A DNA stretch of 64,000 nucleotides. It comes from Bradysia coprophila (Eukaryota > Arthropoda > Insecta > Diptera > Sciaridae). The DNA lies in NCBI RefSeq assembly GCF_014529535.1, contig NW_023503555.1:4092001-4156000 (forward strand), read 5' to 3'. The position numbers were made by a program, and so were the translations under genes. A model generated the notes under the pieces. The model worked only from the letters and a program-made list of their open reading frames with translations. It was not told the DNA's origin and made no database searches. Positions 1-12,310 of this stretch are shown here, one piece after another; the first letter of the stretch is position 1; every line of letters starts with the position of its first letter.

Positions 1-87
1 AAAGTAAAAAAAATCGAACGTGTGAAGTTTGCAGCCCGCGTCGCAGGCAAGGGCGGCAATCACACGATTTGAATTTTTTTTACTTTT

Positions 88-590
88 GCCCCGAGTGATG
101 GATACTATTTTTTATGCCAAATACTGCGGAAGATTTGTATTTTCGGTCCGAAACAAAACATAAATTTAATGAAACTGTTGAGTTTTCAACAAAATTTGAT
201 GTAAAAACTGTAAAATGACGAAAAGCACGGGGGTCCAGGGGGTATAAAAATAAAAATGATTTAACAGATAAAATTACATTAAACACACATTCACTTGCTA
301 ATAAAACATTTGGTTATCGTCAACACAACACTACACTCAATGCGTACTTTCAATCAAGTGAACATACGCTTTCGTGACATATGAGGACCGAAAGTAAAAT
401 GATGACAGTGACATTTACTTTCGGCCCGCAAATACGCAAGCCCACGGGGCGAAAGTAAAATGATGACAGTGACATTTACTTTCGGCCCAAGGCCTGAATT
501 TTTTTACTTTCGGTCACCATTTGAGGACCGAAAATACAAACTTTCGCAGTATTTGGCATAAAAAATATTTTTTCATGTGTCGGGGCCGAA
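88..590. repeat. Inverted-repeat element with internal duplicated hairpins
   Basis: About 40 bp around 107-151 reappears as its reverse complement around 525-571; the shared stretch includes the motif TGCCAAATACTGCG, with one substitution in the right arm. Between the arms a 40-bp self-complementary segment containing AAAATGATGACAGTGACATTT occurs twice, near 390-426 and 449-486, each flanked by GAAAGT and ACTTTC. A shorter hairpin occupies 1-87. No transposase is encoded, so this looks like a non-autonomous foldback-type repeat. The open frame on the minus strand at 80-286 lies within the repeat and shows no protein character. Confidence 0.6.
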
Positions 591-643
591 AATGAGGGAG
601 TTTCGAGATTTTTCTCGGGTTTTCGACCCCTTACATGAAAATT

Positions 644-723
644 TTTTTGAGTATCTGTTTTGGACTTCGTTCGGGCTACAACAAGCGAAATTGCCTAAAA
701 ACAATCGTCCAAAACAGATACAC
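644..723. repeat. Short hairpin
   Basis: GTATCTGTTTTGGAC near 645 is mirrored by GTCCAAAACAGATAC ending near 721. It is a simple inverted repeat with no coding content. Confidence 0.55.
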
Positions 724-858
724 AAATAACTATTTCGTGACTGTCACGACTCATGCATTGCAAGTTTATGTTTATCATTTAGAATACTTGTGAACAAAAT
801 GTTTTGACTAAATTGGTTTAAATTTCAGAAATTCTCACTTAGTTTACTCTTCATTCAG

Positions 859-1018
859 GAGTGCCTATATTCGCGAAAATATTTTTACGAATTTTCTCAA
901 ATTTTCGCGATTTTCTCGAATTTTCACAAAAAACTTTTTGCAAAAGTTCACGAAAATTTAACAAAATCGTGAAAATTTGAGAAAATTCGTAAAAATATTT
1001 TCGCGAATATAGGCACTG
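859..1018. mobile_element. hAT-like palindromic MITE with 8-bp target duplication
   Basis: This 160-bp element starts GAGTGCCTATATTCGCG and ends CGCGAATATAGGCACTG, and is nearly self-complementary throughout. TCATTCAG occurs directly before it (851-858) and directly after it (1019-1026), an 8-bp duplication typical of hAT transposition. The terminal CAGTGCCTAT motif is shared with the 281-bp element at 47939-48219, so both probably belong to one family. It encodes nothing. Confidence 0.7.
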
Positions 1019-1026
1019 TCATTCAG

Positions 1027-3960
1027 GCTCCGAATTTGTAACCGCCTCGTTTTGTCGTAAAATCCTCATAAGGGAATTTAAAACAGAGCTGAAGTGGAAT
1101 AAAAATTGTGTTGTCAAAGAATGATGAAAAGTTCTGGCTCATGACGAAAACAGAACAATTTTTTACATATCACGTCAATTAACTCTATTGAACAGGATTA
1201 ACCAAAGCACAGCCTTAGATAATGACAAAAACGACAATGTACACAATTAAGTCAAATACAAATTCGAATCGTTCCAACTTCACACTATAGATCAATGAAA
1301 ACCGTCGATAGAAAATAGAAACTTCGACTCATGAACAGTTTCGCTAATCGTCAAAGGGGAAACTTTCTTTTGGTACTACAGTACAGTAAGTACGAGTATC
1401 ATAATGGTACAGATCAGAATCAAGAGTCAGAAATCGCGAGAAAAAAATAAGTGGATTTTCACAGGTACTGTGCCGAAATGCCTTTCAACCATTTCAAACG
1501 TATTTAAATGTAATGCAATTTCCGAATTAATTTAATTCTCAATTTAAAAACTGTTATTGCTTGAGTCCTAAACGATCTTTAAATGATCGTTTAAAGCATC
1601 AACTCATACACATATATTTAACACATCATCATAACCATCTCGTTCAAAAACTTAATCCCATTTAAAGATTTAACATTTTGTGAATGTGTTGATTTCGATT
1701 AAACGTATGGCGATAATAAAACATTTTACGCCAAAAAACATTTTCGTCTTCGTACGGGTTTTTTTTCAACTTTGTTTTCTCAACATTATTATATGTCCGT
1801 GCCCTCCTACTGCGGACAGATTGAAAGTCCAAATCAACATATTTAAATTAATCCTGTCAAAATAAACATTTTCTTTTTTAAAATTTTACTTAGCATTGTG
1901 CACCATTAATACAATTCTGTGTGTGATGGGTGTACTCGGTTTTTGTTACATTTAAATTAAGTGGAAAGAAACGGTACGCGCATTATTGTGATTTTATTTT
2001 CATTTAACCCAATGTCCACGTAATGAACTCAAAACCATAATTAAAATAAATTTCATTTAATGTGATTGGTCTGCTTAATCAAGTACAAGTCGAAAAAATG
2101 TTAATCGGATGAGATTCAGATCATACAATCATTGTGAGAGGTCGACTTTTTTGTTTTTTTTTTTTATTTCTGTTTTTTTTGTGATTTCAAAAAGCAACTT
2201 CTACAACAACAGTGCAGTGTAGGAAAAACATGGGGATAACATAGACATTCTATAAAAGAAAGCCTATTCATTTGAACGGCTGTTAAAGAAAGTGACACAT
2301 TTATACCAGCCAAACTTAGTTAACAAAGTTCAAAACTTTTTAGCTATGAAAGTGGGCGCCTGACAAACTGCATAAGTATCTGGAAGGAAAATAATTTTTT
2401 GTTAAGGGAAATGTCCTACAGTGTAGCGAAAATGTTGAATCAAGTTGAATGACTTGACTGACGATTGGCACGATATGCCGAAATGTTGATGCTTCAATAA
2501 TATGTACAAGAACACAACTGTTCTATTTGAGTTCATACTGAGCGTCATTTCAATGACAAAACTAGTCTCTTATATATCTCATTCGTTGCTGATGGTCCAA
2601 ACACAGTAGTAAACTCAAAAGGAGTGACATCCTAAGCAGCAAAAGCTGCTTAACCATCATCCTAGTTTTTCTTCATGAGATAGATAAATCGTTTGTGAAA
2701 ATTTTTTATGCAGACACTCTTGCATTACTGACCCAGTGCAAAAACTACAGTCTGCATAATTATCATTAGATGTAGTTTCTTTCTTTGGATAACCGCTCCA
2801 TAATTTAGAGTACTAACCATTAACGACTTTTTACATCATGAACATTGAAAATGATTCTTAATTTCAAAAATTGACTGAAAATTCTGAATCTTTGAAAAAT
2901 TGGTTCAAGAAGTTTTACATTTATAACCTATGCGATTCATTCGCCATGTAACGGGGTAACGTGGCCATTTAATTAAGATCCGTTCGGACGTCGCAAAAGA
3001 TTATTTAAAATTTAGGTCAATCCACGAAACCATCTATTCATTCCAGATTTTAAGAGGTAAAACTGCTTTCCTATAACAATTTGTAAAAGGATGAATTCAG
3101 TTGAACCGAAGCAAACATTTCACTTTAAAATTATTGAAAGTGTAGTAAAATAGATGGTGTCAAACAATTTACAATCGTCACAGCAAATTACCGTAAAAAT
3201 TTGATTTTTTTTACATAGACTTAAAAATTTGCAATGTTAATTTTGTGTATCTCAACTTAAACATATTGAATGGCAAAGTAGTACAACAATCAGTCAGTAT
3301 CCCGTTGCATGTGAAGTATGAACTTTTTCAAATTTAAGCGCTCACAAAAATGAACGATTTTTTTACACCTCTTGATCTAGTACGTTCAGTACTGCCATTT
3401 TGACGTATTGAAAAAGCGAAATATTGTTGATGTTTACAAAATGGTTCGTTGTATTGATGGAATTTCGTAAGAGTTGAAATCAAAACTCGAATATTTTAAT
3501 ATAAAATATTTAGTGTTTGATGACGAAATGTTGTGGAATCGATAGGCCTTATCTTTTCGCAGGTAATGTAATTCATAAACATGCATCGAAACAGGCACAT
3601 CCAAATTTTCGAATTCTTTTAGGAAAATGATCCAGCATCAACTGTTTACATTAGATTAGATCAGATTATTGACGGTCCAAACTTTGGGAAATAGATTTTT
3701 GACTTAGAATCGATGCGTTATGATGATATTGTTGTATACAAAATCCAAGCGACATAAAGATCTCTACTGTAAAATGAAATTTTAGTGCCGCACATTGAGA
3801 CTCTTGGAACATCGAGTGACTTAAAATCTCAAATCGATCTACTGACCTCGGACATAAAAATTTTGTTCAAGGAGCCCCCTCAACTTTCTTTTGTGAACAT
3901 TTTCTCTGAAGAGACCAAAACTCTACGACGCCATCTTGTCGCCGTAGCAACGTCAAAGTT
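1027..3960. other. AT-rich intergenic sequence, no gene seen
   Basis: The open frames here are short, lack homology that I recognise, and are not joined by phased splice sites. Simple T and A runs are frequent. I see no RNA gene. A distal exon or enhancer cannot be excluded. Confidence 0.5.
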
Positions 3961-4012
3961 GTTGCTATGTTTTGGCACATTTTTCGACTTTTCTCGAAAA
4001 CGCTTCCGACGA

Positions 4013-4083
4013 TTTTTTTGATATGCACATCAATCGATAGGTATTTACAGTGGCTATCGATTGATGTGCATATCAAAAAAATC
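4013..4083. repeat. Perfect-arm palindrome
   Basis: The arm TGATATGCACATCAATCGATA (4019-4039) is mirrored exactly after a short loop (about 4040-4053), followed by symmetrical A/T flanks. Because of the symmetry, both strands read a similar short peptide. This accounts for the overlapping open frames at 3867-4242, which are not genes. Confidence 0.65.
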
Positions 4084-4249
4084 CATCGACAAATTTTAGA
4101 GAAAATTGAGAAAAACTGTCAGAAAAAGCAGTTTTTTGCTATTTGTGGCCGCTCACAGGCTTCTGGCCGCTCCCAAATGTATTTTATTGGAAGCGCCGAC
4201 ATCAAAAACCCTTTAGACACAAATTTCACTCCAATCTATTGATTTTACG

Positions 4250-5280
4250 CGATATGACACCTATTTTAACTTTCAAAAATTCCGACTTTGAAGCCACCTA
4301 GCGGCCAAGCGACGCATAAAAAAAAATTTTGACCCACATTTCCTGAATCAGCATCAAAAGCACTACTGAAATCAACGATAAAATCGTTAGGTCCGAGGTT
4401 CGGCCTCGGCCCTAACCTAGGTCTCAAGCCGACTTTTCCACATCTAATCACCCCACAGAACACTCCTACCTACTTTTTAGATTTTTAAAGAGGACGATGC
4501 CCTTCGGGCATTGTTTTTTAGATTGTTGGAAAGTCATGTATTAAGAGCGCACTCAATTAATTCCATTAAAATTTCTCTCAAGCTATGTTTGCCTGTTACT
4601 CCTCATTGATCGATAAATCTAGTAAAAATCCAATTTCTTCATTTGAATTGTTCACGATCAAGAAAAATCGAGATTACATTAGGTAATCTCATACCCATAA
4701 TTTAAAATGTTGAATGTTGCATTTTACATACTGCATTTTAGTGTATGTCCTTTCTCAATCTTTCTACCTTGTCCTTCTCTATACCTGCTATGATTGATTT
4801 CATTGAATTGTCTTACGTTCTCTCGAATTTTCCCGGACGAAATTGTCGAGAAACATTTTCAAAAAAGTCAAAAAAAAAAATCACCCAGGGCATCCCTGAA
4901 TCCCTGAAAGGATTTACCAAATAGAAATTGGGATACATTCAAATGTAAAATTTTCAAGCGGTTCGTTGAATCATTTGTTCTACAGGGATTTTTGAATTTT
5001 TATGGCAAGCAGAAAATGTACATTGTGACTGATGTACTTACGGGACACTTAGAGTAAAATAATTTCCTTAATTATAGGATATACCATATAGGAATAGGAT
5101 AAACATACGACATAGACACATTGATACCATTCACAGATGACCATCATATATATGGAATCTATAACTTCTTGTGATGTGGTAATTTTCGACATATTTGTAT
5201 AAAATCTTGTACTTTACATATAAAAGAGTAAATTAGTCAGCGCTCATCACTTATTTTACACCGATTTTGCTACATAGTTG
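4250..5280. other. Intergenic sequence, no gene seen
   Basis: There is a G/C-rich patch at about 4390-4445 and a short stem, ATGCCCTTCGGGCAT, followed by T6 near 4497-4517. The rest is AT-rich. No coding frame has recognisable features. Confidence 0.45.
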
Positions 5281-5324
5281 ACACTAAAGTATATACACAC
5301 TGAAGGTAATTGACTGTTATGATC

Positions 5325-5325
5325 A

Positions 5326-5357
<32 letters not shown>
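5325..5357. repeat. GA microsatellite
   Basis: A run of GA dinucleotides with one GACAGA interruption. It creates an artificial Arg-Glu reading frame on the plus strand. Confidence 0.85.
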
Positions 5358-5364
5358 TCCAAAG

Positions 5365-5650
5365 ACCAGTTCATTATAACTTGCCTTGGGGTACTTGTCA
5401 TTGCATATCTTCATTTAAATTTTAGACATATGCCCAAGGCAAGTCAAAATACTGGTCTAAATTATATTTCCTTCTCTCATTATAAAAGTTTATACAAATG
5501 CTCAGCTGATCACCAACTTTACGGAGCCCAACTTTCGGGAATATAAGATTTGTTATGTTGCATCCGTGACGTTTGGCGTAATAATGTTGTTGGAACTGCG
5601 TTATTTAGTATTAAGTTTTGGCATGTGTTGCAACCCAATAATTCAGCAAT
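5365..5650. repeat. Dispersed repeat shared with 59.4-59.6 kb
   Basis: The first part folds back on itself: GACCAGT...ACTTGCCTTGGG is mirrored by CCCAAGGCAAGT...ACTGGTC (5365-5457). The second part (about 5515-5645), with blocks such as GTTGCATCCGTGACGTTTGG and TTTTGGCATGTGTTGCAACC, occurs as the reverse complement near 59480-59620. Two diverged copies in 64 kb mark a dispersed non-autonomous element. Confidence 0.6.
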
Positions 5651-5922
5651 ACATTAGTTAGTCCGAGGTTCTGAAAGAGCCAGGTGAAGATGCTTCTGAG
5701 TTGATCAGGAAGGTGGTGAAACACAAATGTTGACAATTTAGACGGGTTTTGTTAAACACACTCATTGCAGATTGTGTTAAATGTCAACTTGATAAAAATA
5801 TTTTTTTTTTCAAGTTTTCTTTTCATACGATCTATACTGTCCCATTTTTATTAAAGCTCGAAGATATTTCTAATTTCTAAGACAGAAAAGCAAAAGAAAG
5901 TTTTTAATCAAAATGACCTGAA

Positions 5923-6041
5923 GGGGTCATTCACAAAGTACAAACTCTTCCAAAGGGGAAAATGTTCATACATTTTCGCGTGCAAGGGGGAGGGAGGTCT
6001 AAAATTCGTCATTTTTAGCGTGCGCACTTTGTGAATGGCCT
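5923..6041. repeat. Short terminal-inverted-repeat MITE-like hairpin
   Basis: The left end GGTCATTCACAAAGT is mirrored by CACTTTGTGAATGGCC at the right end, about 119 bp in total. No coding capacity and no clear target duplication. Confidence 0.55.
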
Positions 6042-6486
6042 CAACAAAAACAAATCAAACGTCAATGTCGTTGCAGGGCTGTTACACCAGACACTCGCGT
6101 TCCACACATTTCACATGACTTTTGGAATCTGTGTTAAATAAATTAACTACGATCATGGGACAATCTGTTTAACAAAACATGTCTCAATTGTCAAAATTTG
6201 TGTTTCATTTTCCATTTTGAATGTTTAACGCACTCCCTTCTCGAATTTTCTTCATTCCTAGATTTTTAAATTGTTTTTAAATTTTGCGCCAAATCCTTGC
6301 CTCTACTTCCATCTCTGAACTATTAATTCAACTTCTTACTGGCCGCATGGAATGCGTGTGTACCATTAATAAAAAAACACGATACACACACTCGTCCATA
6401 TGTTTATTTTGACAGTATTTTGTTTTGATGACAACTTGTTGAGAAATATTTCGCTTCATTCGCGTTAATTAAGAATTTACTGTGCA

Positions 6487-7681
6487 ATGGCCAAACTGTT
6501 CTCATGGGTAAAATGTGTCCATTGAATTGTTGTTCCATAAACTAATCAAAACTTAAATAATTAAGGGCGCCAATTCTCACGGCCAATTATCCGTTGGATT
6601 TGTGAGTGAAATGTGTACAACGCCACAAGAAGTAGCATTCGATCAATCCGAATCGGTGGATCATATGGCCGCCGGTGGTGGACACATTCTTCTGAAAACA
6701 TCCGACAACAAATTATTTTCTTGTGGATGGAACTCGAAGGGTCAACTGGGTAATGGCACAATGTCCGATTCATCTGTACTGCAACCGATTCAAAGCAAAT
6801 ATTTCGAGAACAAGTTGATCAAATCAGTGCATTGCGGATGGCACGAGTCTGCTTTAGTTTGTGAGGATGGTTCGTTGTATGTATGGGGCGCGAATCTGTA
6901 TGGTCAATTGGGCCAATCGACGGAACGTAAAGTCGTAACGACACCTGTCCTGCTTCCACTGCCGAACGATGAAAAAGCCATTAGCATAAGTTTCACATTT
7001 CGATGTTCGGTGATCGTAACGGCGAACCGTCGTGCCTATCTTGTGGGAGAGTTGCGCCATTTCGACGATATCAAAAATTCCAGTAATTACCAAGTAATCG
7101 TTCACAACGGTACACAATTCACACAAATAGGCGAAGACGTTCAGAAACTGTCTTGCGGACAGAACCATTTGATTCTAGTGCACCCAGACAATTCGGTGTC
7201 CGGATACGGTAACAATCAGTACGGCCAAACTGATCATGTGAAATTTGGCCATCAGATTGATAAGATCCTCTGCGGCTGGAAACACAATGGAGTGCTGCTC
7301 CGGACCGGTGATGTGTTGCTATGGGGTCGAAACACGTACGGCCAATTGGGACGGAATACTGGACTGTATATCGAGACCGTTCGAACACCCATTCGACTGG
7401 TTCTGTTTGAGAAATTCCAGGATTTCCATTTGGGTGCGGAACATGGTCTTGTCGTCACGGATAGGGGCCAGATGTATACATTCGGTTGGAATGAGCACGG
7501 CAATTGCGGTAATGGAGATGTTGAAAATGTGTAAGATTATGCGCTGGACTTTGGGACAAGGTGCCTTATTCAATTCAACTTTTCGTGTTTCAGATATAAA
7601 CCGCATCTAGTCAATTTACCTGGAAAATGTGTCTTAGCGACATGCGGAACCGGATTTTGTTATGCCTTGATGGAACAATAA
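6487..7681 (+). CDS. RCC1-repeat protein, SERGEF/DelGEF-like
   Basis: Three exons with matching phases: 6487-6507, 6566-7530 and 7594-7681, giving 357 residues. The first exon is only 21 bp (MAKLFSW) and completes the first blade, reading MAKLFSW-GANSHGQL. Repeated RCC1 blade motifs follow: CGWNSKGQLGNG, VWGANLYGQLG, LSCGQNHLILVH, LWGRNTYGQLG and FGWNEHGNCGNGD. The protein ends near LATCGTGFCYALMEQ. RCC1-like seven-bladed propellers act as guanine-nucleotide exchange factors or protein scaffolds. SERGEF/DelGEF is the closest family by its N-terminal start and size, although it is shorter than the human protein. The introns are 58 and 63 bp. Exact orthology and any exchange activity are inferred, not shown. 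Confidence 0.85.
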
Positions 7682-9090
7682 TTATTTTTTTTGATCGATT
7701 AGCCAAAGGTTTTGTTATTACGAAGATGAAATACATCGCCGATATTTTCACAGAGAAATGTGTGTGGTTTGTTTAGCTCGTTGGATATAAAAACAACTTT
7801 TATACATCAGCATACATCGACGATTGTATGAGTTTTGAGGATTAAAAAGTCGCTGATCCCGAGTTATTGACGAATAGTCACGAACAGCAGTGCCATATTA
7901 TCGAGGGGGCGAAATGGACAAATGCCCTAGGACACCTATCTGTTTCAAAGGCCCTAGCCAAATATTTCAATTACGCGATCCATTGCTCTGGGAAGACCTA
8001 GCAGACGGATCTCATTAGCGAATTATAAGAAAAATGAAGTTTCATTTAGCTCCGCTTTGAATATGTTTTTTTTATTTAAATTCATCAGAAAACCTTAATT
8101 GTCAGTCTATTTGAAGCGGAGCTAAATGAATGAATTTTCATTTTTCTTATGATTCGCTAAAGTGACATTTCTTGTGTCTGCATTTAATTATTTAAATGTC
8201 CTTTTTTAAGTGTCGAAAATCCTTCTTTTCTTCGAATTTCATGAACTTTCGACAGTCTTAAAAAGTATTTTACAGTACAAAACTCGGGATATGAAGATGA
8301 AATGTCACGTTTTTTGTGTTTATCGACCTCGGCTTCGCCTCGTATCAACAAAATTTGAAATTTTCACCTTGTTTTGAAAATTCATCGAATTCATTTAAAA
8401 TTTAAATTCTTGGGGCAAAATAGATTGTGGAAATTTTTATCGTCACTACCGCAAAAATCAGCGATGGCCTTCGAGTCGGACATTGTCCATGAAAATATTG
8501 TTCGATTATTATTATTTCGTATGGAAGTATACAAATGAATACCAGGTTAACAAAGTAGTAAACAGCTCATATCAATACCCTCAATAGAAGTTGAAATGTT
8601 TAAGTGCCCATATTTCATCGCATATGCATCCAAACCCCATAAGTCCCTATTTGGCCTAAAAGCACATAAAATTACCTTTCAAATGATACCCCACAGGACC
8701 ATGTACGTTTTGTGTACCTCGAAAAATTTCTGTAAGAACAGTGTAAGTCGTCGGTTGAAAACTTCAACTGCACATATTTCAGTGTGGATGAATTTTAAAA
8801 CCATCAAGTCCCTATTCGGCTCAATAGTACATGTTATCACCTTTATAATGACGACCCTGTACGGCTCGTGTAACTGGAGAAATTTTTGTAAGAAAATTGC
8901 AATTTTTCGGTTTTTGCTCACCTTTCAGCAGCCAAAAATTCGAAGAATTTTTTTGAAAGTGGTTTTGGCTTCTAGGGTCAAGGTCCTTTCTAGGTATATA
9001 TATAAAAAAATCCAATAGAAAATGCGTCCGATTTCGGTAGGCTGTTTTTCAAAAGAATCCCTCTCTAATGAACACGTGTTACGTGAGGCG
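7682..9090. other. Intergenic sequence with a hairpin and an imperfect tandem duplication
   Basis: It holds a 145-bp hairpin (listed separately) and an imperfect direct duplication of about 160 bp: 8590-8740 resembles 8745-8905, both with CATATTTCA, AAGTCCCTATT and GTAAGAA blocks. Open frames on both strands follow the duplication and have no protein features. Confidence 0.45.
8016..8160. repeat. Palindromic MITE-like hairpin
   Basis: The ends are TTAGCGAAT and ATTCGCTAA. The arms contain AAGCGGAGCTAAATGA on the right and its near complement on the left, around an AT-rich loop. About 145 bp, non-coding. Confidence 0.6.
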
Positions 9091-10268
9091 CAGGGACTAA
9101 AATAAGGATTTCTGTGCAGGTGGGAAACTTTTCGAAGGGGCGCCTAAACACAAAATCTTTTAATTTTTAATCCAAAAATATTATCATGCGTTCAGGACGT
9201 TGACGTAAATATATTTTACGATTTAAAGGGAATTATTCCCCTGACCGTAAGTCTAGGGTCTTTCAACCAAAAAATCATTCAAAATGTCAAAATGTAAAGT
9301 CTCGTCAAGTTGCCGATCATACCTGATAATAATCTGCAATTTTCTGGAATTTAATTTTTCGGTCATGTTAGGGGTGTTTTTACCTGTGGAAAATGAGTCC
9401 ACAATATGACCTAAAAATCAAATTCCAGAAAATTGCTGATAATTATCGGTCTACTGGACTAAAAGGTATTTTTGGTAGAATATCAGCCCTAAAAATCACA
9501 ATAGTGGTGAGTTTTTGGTGAGTTTCTATAACATTTGTGATTTTTGCAGAATTTTTGGAAATATTCTTCGTTAAATTAGGGTGTGTTCCGCCATTTTAAA
9601 AAATCTGAGTAAATTACATAATGTAGGCGCATTCCATGAAGACAAATCAAGTGACCAAAAACGCTAGTAGCACATTTTGTCTAGCATATGGAAAAAAAAT
9701 ATTGAATTTTTTCATCGTTAAATAGGCGTCCAAAAAATCTAAAAAAGTCTCGGATGTTTTGTTTACCCTCCATACAGACATTTTTTGAGAATTTCTACCG
9801 ATTTTTGCGTTAACACACCAGAGAGAAATAAATGAGAAACAAAATTCATATTTTTTTAATAACTCCATTTTAGAATTTCATACGCCACTTCACTGAAAGT
9901 AGTTCTAGGCCAAGACCTTTCGAATGATTTAGTTCCTTTAGTGTCACTTTTTACATGCCTATTTTCTTTCCATTTTTTTTAGTTTTTATGAAAGTGAAAG
10001 CTACAAATGTGAAATACTTTGATTCTGTATCTGTATCTCCATCTAAATGATGATAAAAGATTTAAAAAAAAACTGATATCGGCAATGCCATTTTTCAATT
10101 AGGTTCAATGCGCCGCAGGCAAAATTTGTATTAAAATTACATTCATTTGACTATTTCAAGTCAGGTAATTGTAATTTTTCTTGTGGGCATATCTGTATTC
10201 GCAGGTGTGAATTAGAGGGGCGCAGGTGGGAAAATTCCCACCTGCGATGTTCCTTAGTTTAGTCCCTG
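9091..10268. mobile_element. Non-autonomous hAT-like element
   Basis: The left end CAGGGACTAAAATAAGGA...GCAGGTGGGAA is mirrored by TTCCCACCTGC...TCCTTAGTTTAGTCCCTG at the right end, giving a 1178-bp element with imperfect 40-bp terminal inverted repeats. CGTGAGG flanks both ends (9082-9088 and 10269-10275), compatible with an approximately 8-bp duplication, and CAGGG ends are typical of hAT elements. A second hairpin sits inside at 9312-9451. No transposase frame survives. Confidence 0.6.
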
Positions 10269-10409
10269 CGTGAGGGAATATTCTGACTCAAGAGATGATG
10301 CTCAATCGTCTTAATATTGTTATAACGCTGTTGCAAACTGTCCTACAAAGATCAATCGTAATCATTCATTGTAGAGAAATTAATGTTTGACTGTAGGCAT
10401 AGGAGACGC

Positions 10410-10452
10410 TCAAAATTATCGATAATATCGAAAGCAATTATCGATAATTGAG
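10410..10452. repeat. Short ATCGATAA hairpin
   Basis: CTCAAAATTATCGATAA is mirrored by TTATCGATAATTGAG. No associated gene is visible. Confidence 0.45.
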
Positions 10453-10902
10453 TGATATGCATGTCGAATCTTGACTATGCTTCAGCAATTGATTTGTAAA
10501 TATCATTGGACGGTTGTTTTTTACCCGCAAGTGAGTCCATCGAAAGTTTATAATTTTGTTGCTTTCGCGGTAGGATTATTCGATCTTTCTTAGTTCACAA
10601 CGGAGAATTTGTCAAAAGTTCATAAATGAAATGGCTTTCATGTGTTATCGATAACAAGTTCTTGAATAAACGTAAGTCTCTGGATTGCGGTATTATAATG
10701 CAAAACGCATGTTCAAAAAAATGAAGTAAAATATTTGAAATCAATCTATTGAAAAAACTTAGAACAAATGAAGTAATAGATCCGATAGAAAAACTGCTGA
10801 TATGCTAAGTGTCTGTTAAAAGTTAAGAAAACTAGTTGAAAATTGAAGGAAGTAAGTGGCGAAGGTCGATCTGAAACTTACTCAATGTATATCGACATGG
10901 CC

Positions 10903-11052
10903 AGGTATGGTCTGTCTATACAAGCCGAAGGAAATAGCGATTTCATATAAACAAACTCACCTTTCAATGAAAATCATTGAGAGGTGAGTTTCTTCATATA
11001 AAATCGCTATTTCCTCCGTTCCATACAAATTTTGACATCAGACCATATACCT
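10903..11052. mobile_element. Palindromic MITE, copy A
   Basis: The outer ends are AGGTATGGTCTG and CAGACCATATACCT. The inner arms share CATATAAACAAACTCACC and its complement around a short loop. The same sequence occurs at 29574-29710 with about 85 percent similarity by eye, so this is a family of about 150 bp with at least two copies here. Confidence 0.7.
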
Positions 11053-11239
11053 ATACTTTCATTGAATTAACCAGGCACAAACGTTTGATGTGAGTAATTT
11101 TAATTCTCAAAAATTCTTGCATTTTGGAACTTTGAGCATTTTCAAGAATTTCAGGAATTTTGGTAATTTTCAGGAATTTCTTTTCTAAACGTTTTACCAT
11201 CGAAATTGATCGGTACACTCCTGGACAACAATACATTTA

Positions 11240-11520
11240 GAATATCTGTTGCTGTTCGTTTTGGCTTTGACGTTTGTGTTCCACATCAATGCAAGTGCGG
11301 AAAAGCCACAGTCGATTCCAATGGCATTCATATGGACTTTCCTGCCTATTCAGTGCAACTCGTTTCAGTCGTCACTTCGAATTCAACGATACCATCAAAC
11401 GAATATTAGCATCAGTCCAAATACCAGCGCGCCTAGAGCCTTGCGATGTAGACCATAATACCAGAAAACGTCCTGATGGAATGACCCTAATACCGTGCTC
11501 TTTTTCAACTATTTCTTCCG
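11240..11520 (+). pseudogene. Frameshifted remnant of a retroelement-type polyprotein C-terminus
   Basis: One frame reads RFGFDVCVPHQCKCGKATVD. After a frameshift near 11350-11370 another frame reads SRHFEFNDTIKRILAS followed by RKRPDGMTLIP. This order (C-x-PH-x-C-x-CG-x-VD block, then R-H-x-x-x-N-D-x-I, then KRPDGMT) is the one I associate with the C-terminal region of retroelement-like proteins in many invertebrate genomes. No upstream reverse transcriptase is visible, so it is a broken fragment. The family assignment is from memory of the motif pattern and is moderate only. Confidence 0.5.
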
Positions 11521-11764
11521 CATGTCCTATTTCCTTCTGGATGCATCACTTTCGAAACTCACTTTCTCCGTGTGCAACATGGTTTCCCCCTCGACTTTCA
11601 CATTTGCATCCGCAAATAATATTCCATCAATATGCAAAACCGATGAACAATTACACTCATGAAACAAAGTTTTATGGAGTCAATCAAAATGAAAACGATG
11701 CCAATTACACGCAGCTAGAAAGTACCGATTATTATTATGCCGAAAGTACTCTCAATCTATGATA

Positions 11765-12310
11765 TGCGATGAATTGTAAAACAAATCACAAAACACTTTA
11801 AATGATGATGAGAGTACTCAAGGTAATGTAGCGCGTACACCAAAAGATTGTTACTGTGCAATCGAAGAACTTGGAACGATAAATTCGAACATGTTTCACT
11901 ATCATAACTTCAAATCGGTGACACTAATTGTATAAGAATCATCGAACATTTGATAATTTCGTAGCGAAATTAAGGAACAGTGAAAATGTTAGAAATTGAT
12001 TTCATCACACTCCATCCCGTGAAGACATTTGAAGTGGTTCGTTTGTGTTATATTCATCTTTATCCACAAACGAAACAGGAAAGAAAAGGCTTGAGAATTA
12101 GTCATAGTGTTAGACTCAACACTTTATCTGTAGACAGAAGGATTAACTTGGACTAATTGAAATTTGCAAAATTTGATAACCCTTCATGCAGGTCTGTATA
12201 TTGATAACAAAACAGTGAATCACGATTCCTTAATCAGCCTATCTACTATATCTTCAGCTTGTTTTTGTTTTTAAACATTTTGTGCAGACGTTTCGATTCC
12301 CGATTCGAGA
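11765..12310. other. Spacer downstream of the P450 gene, no gene seen
   Basis: AT-rich sequence with no supported frame. It contains the P450 3' region on the minus strand. Confidence 0.4.

Noticed and set aside
4490-4520. Rho-independent terminator (ATGCCCTTCGGGCAT plus T6)
   Set aside because: Bacterial-type terminators have no role in this eukaryotic context; more likely part of a repeat.
5310-5546. Arg-Glu-rich 78-residue protein
   Set aside because: Created by the GA microsatellite and the following hairpin.
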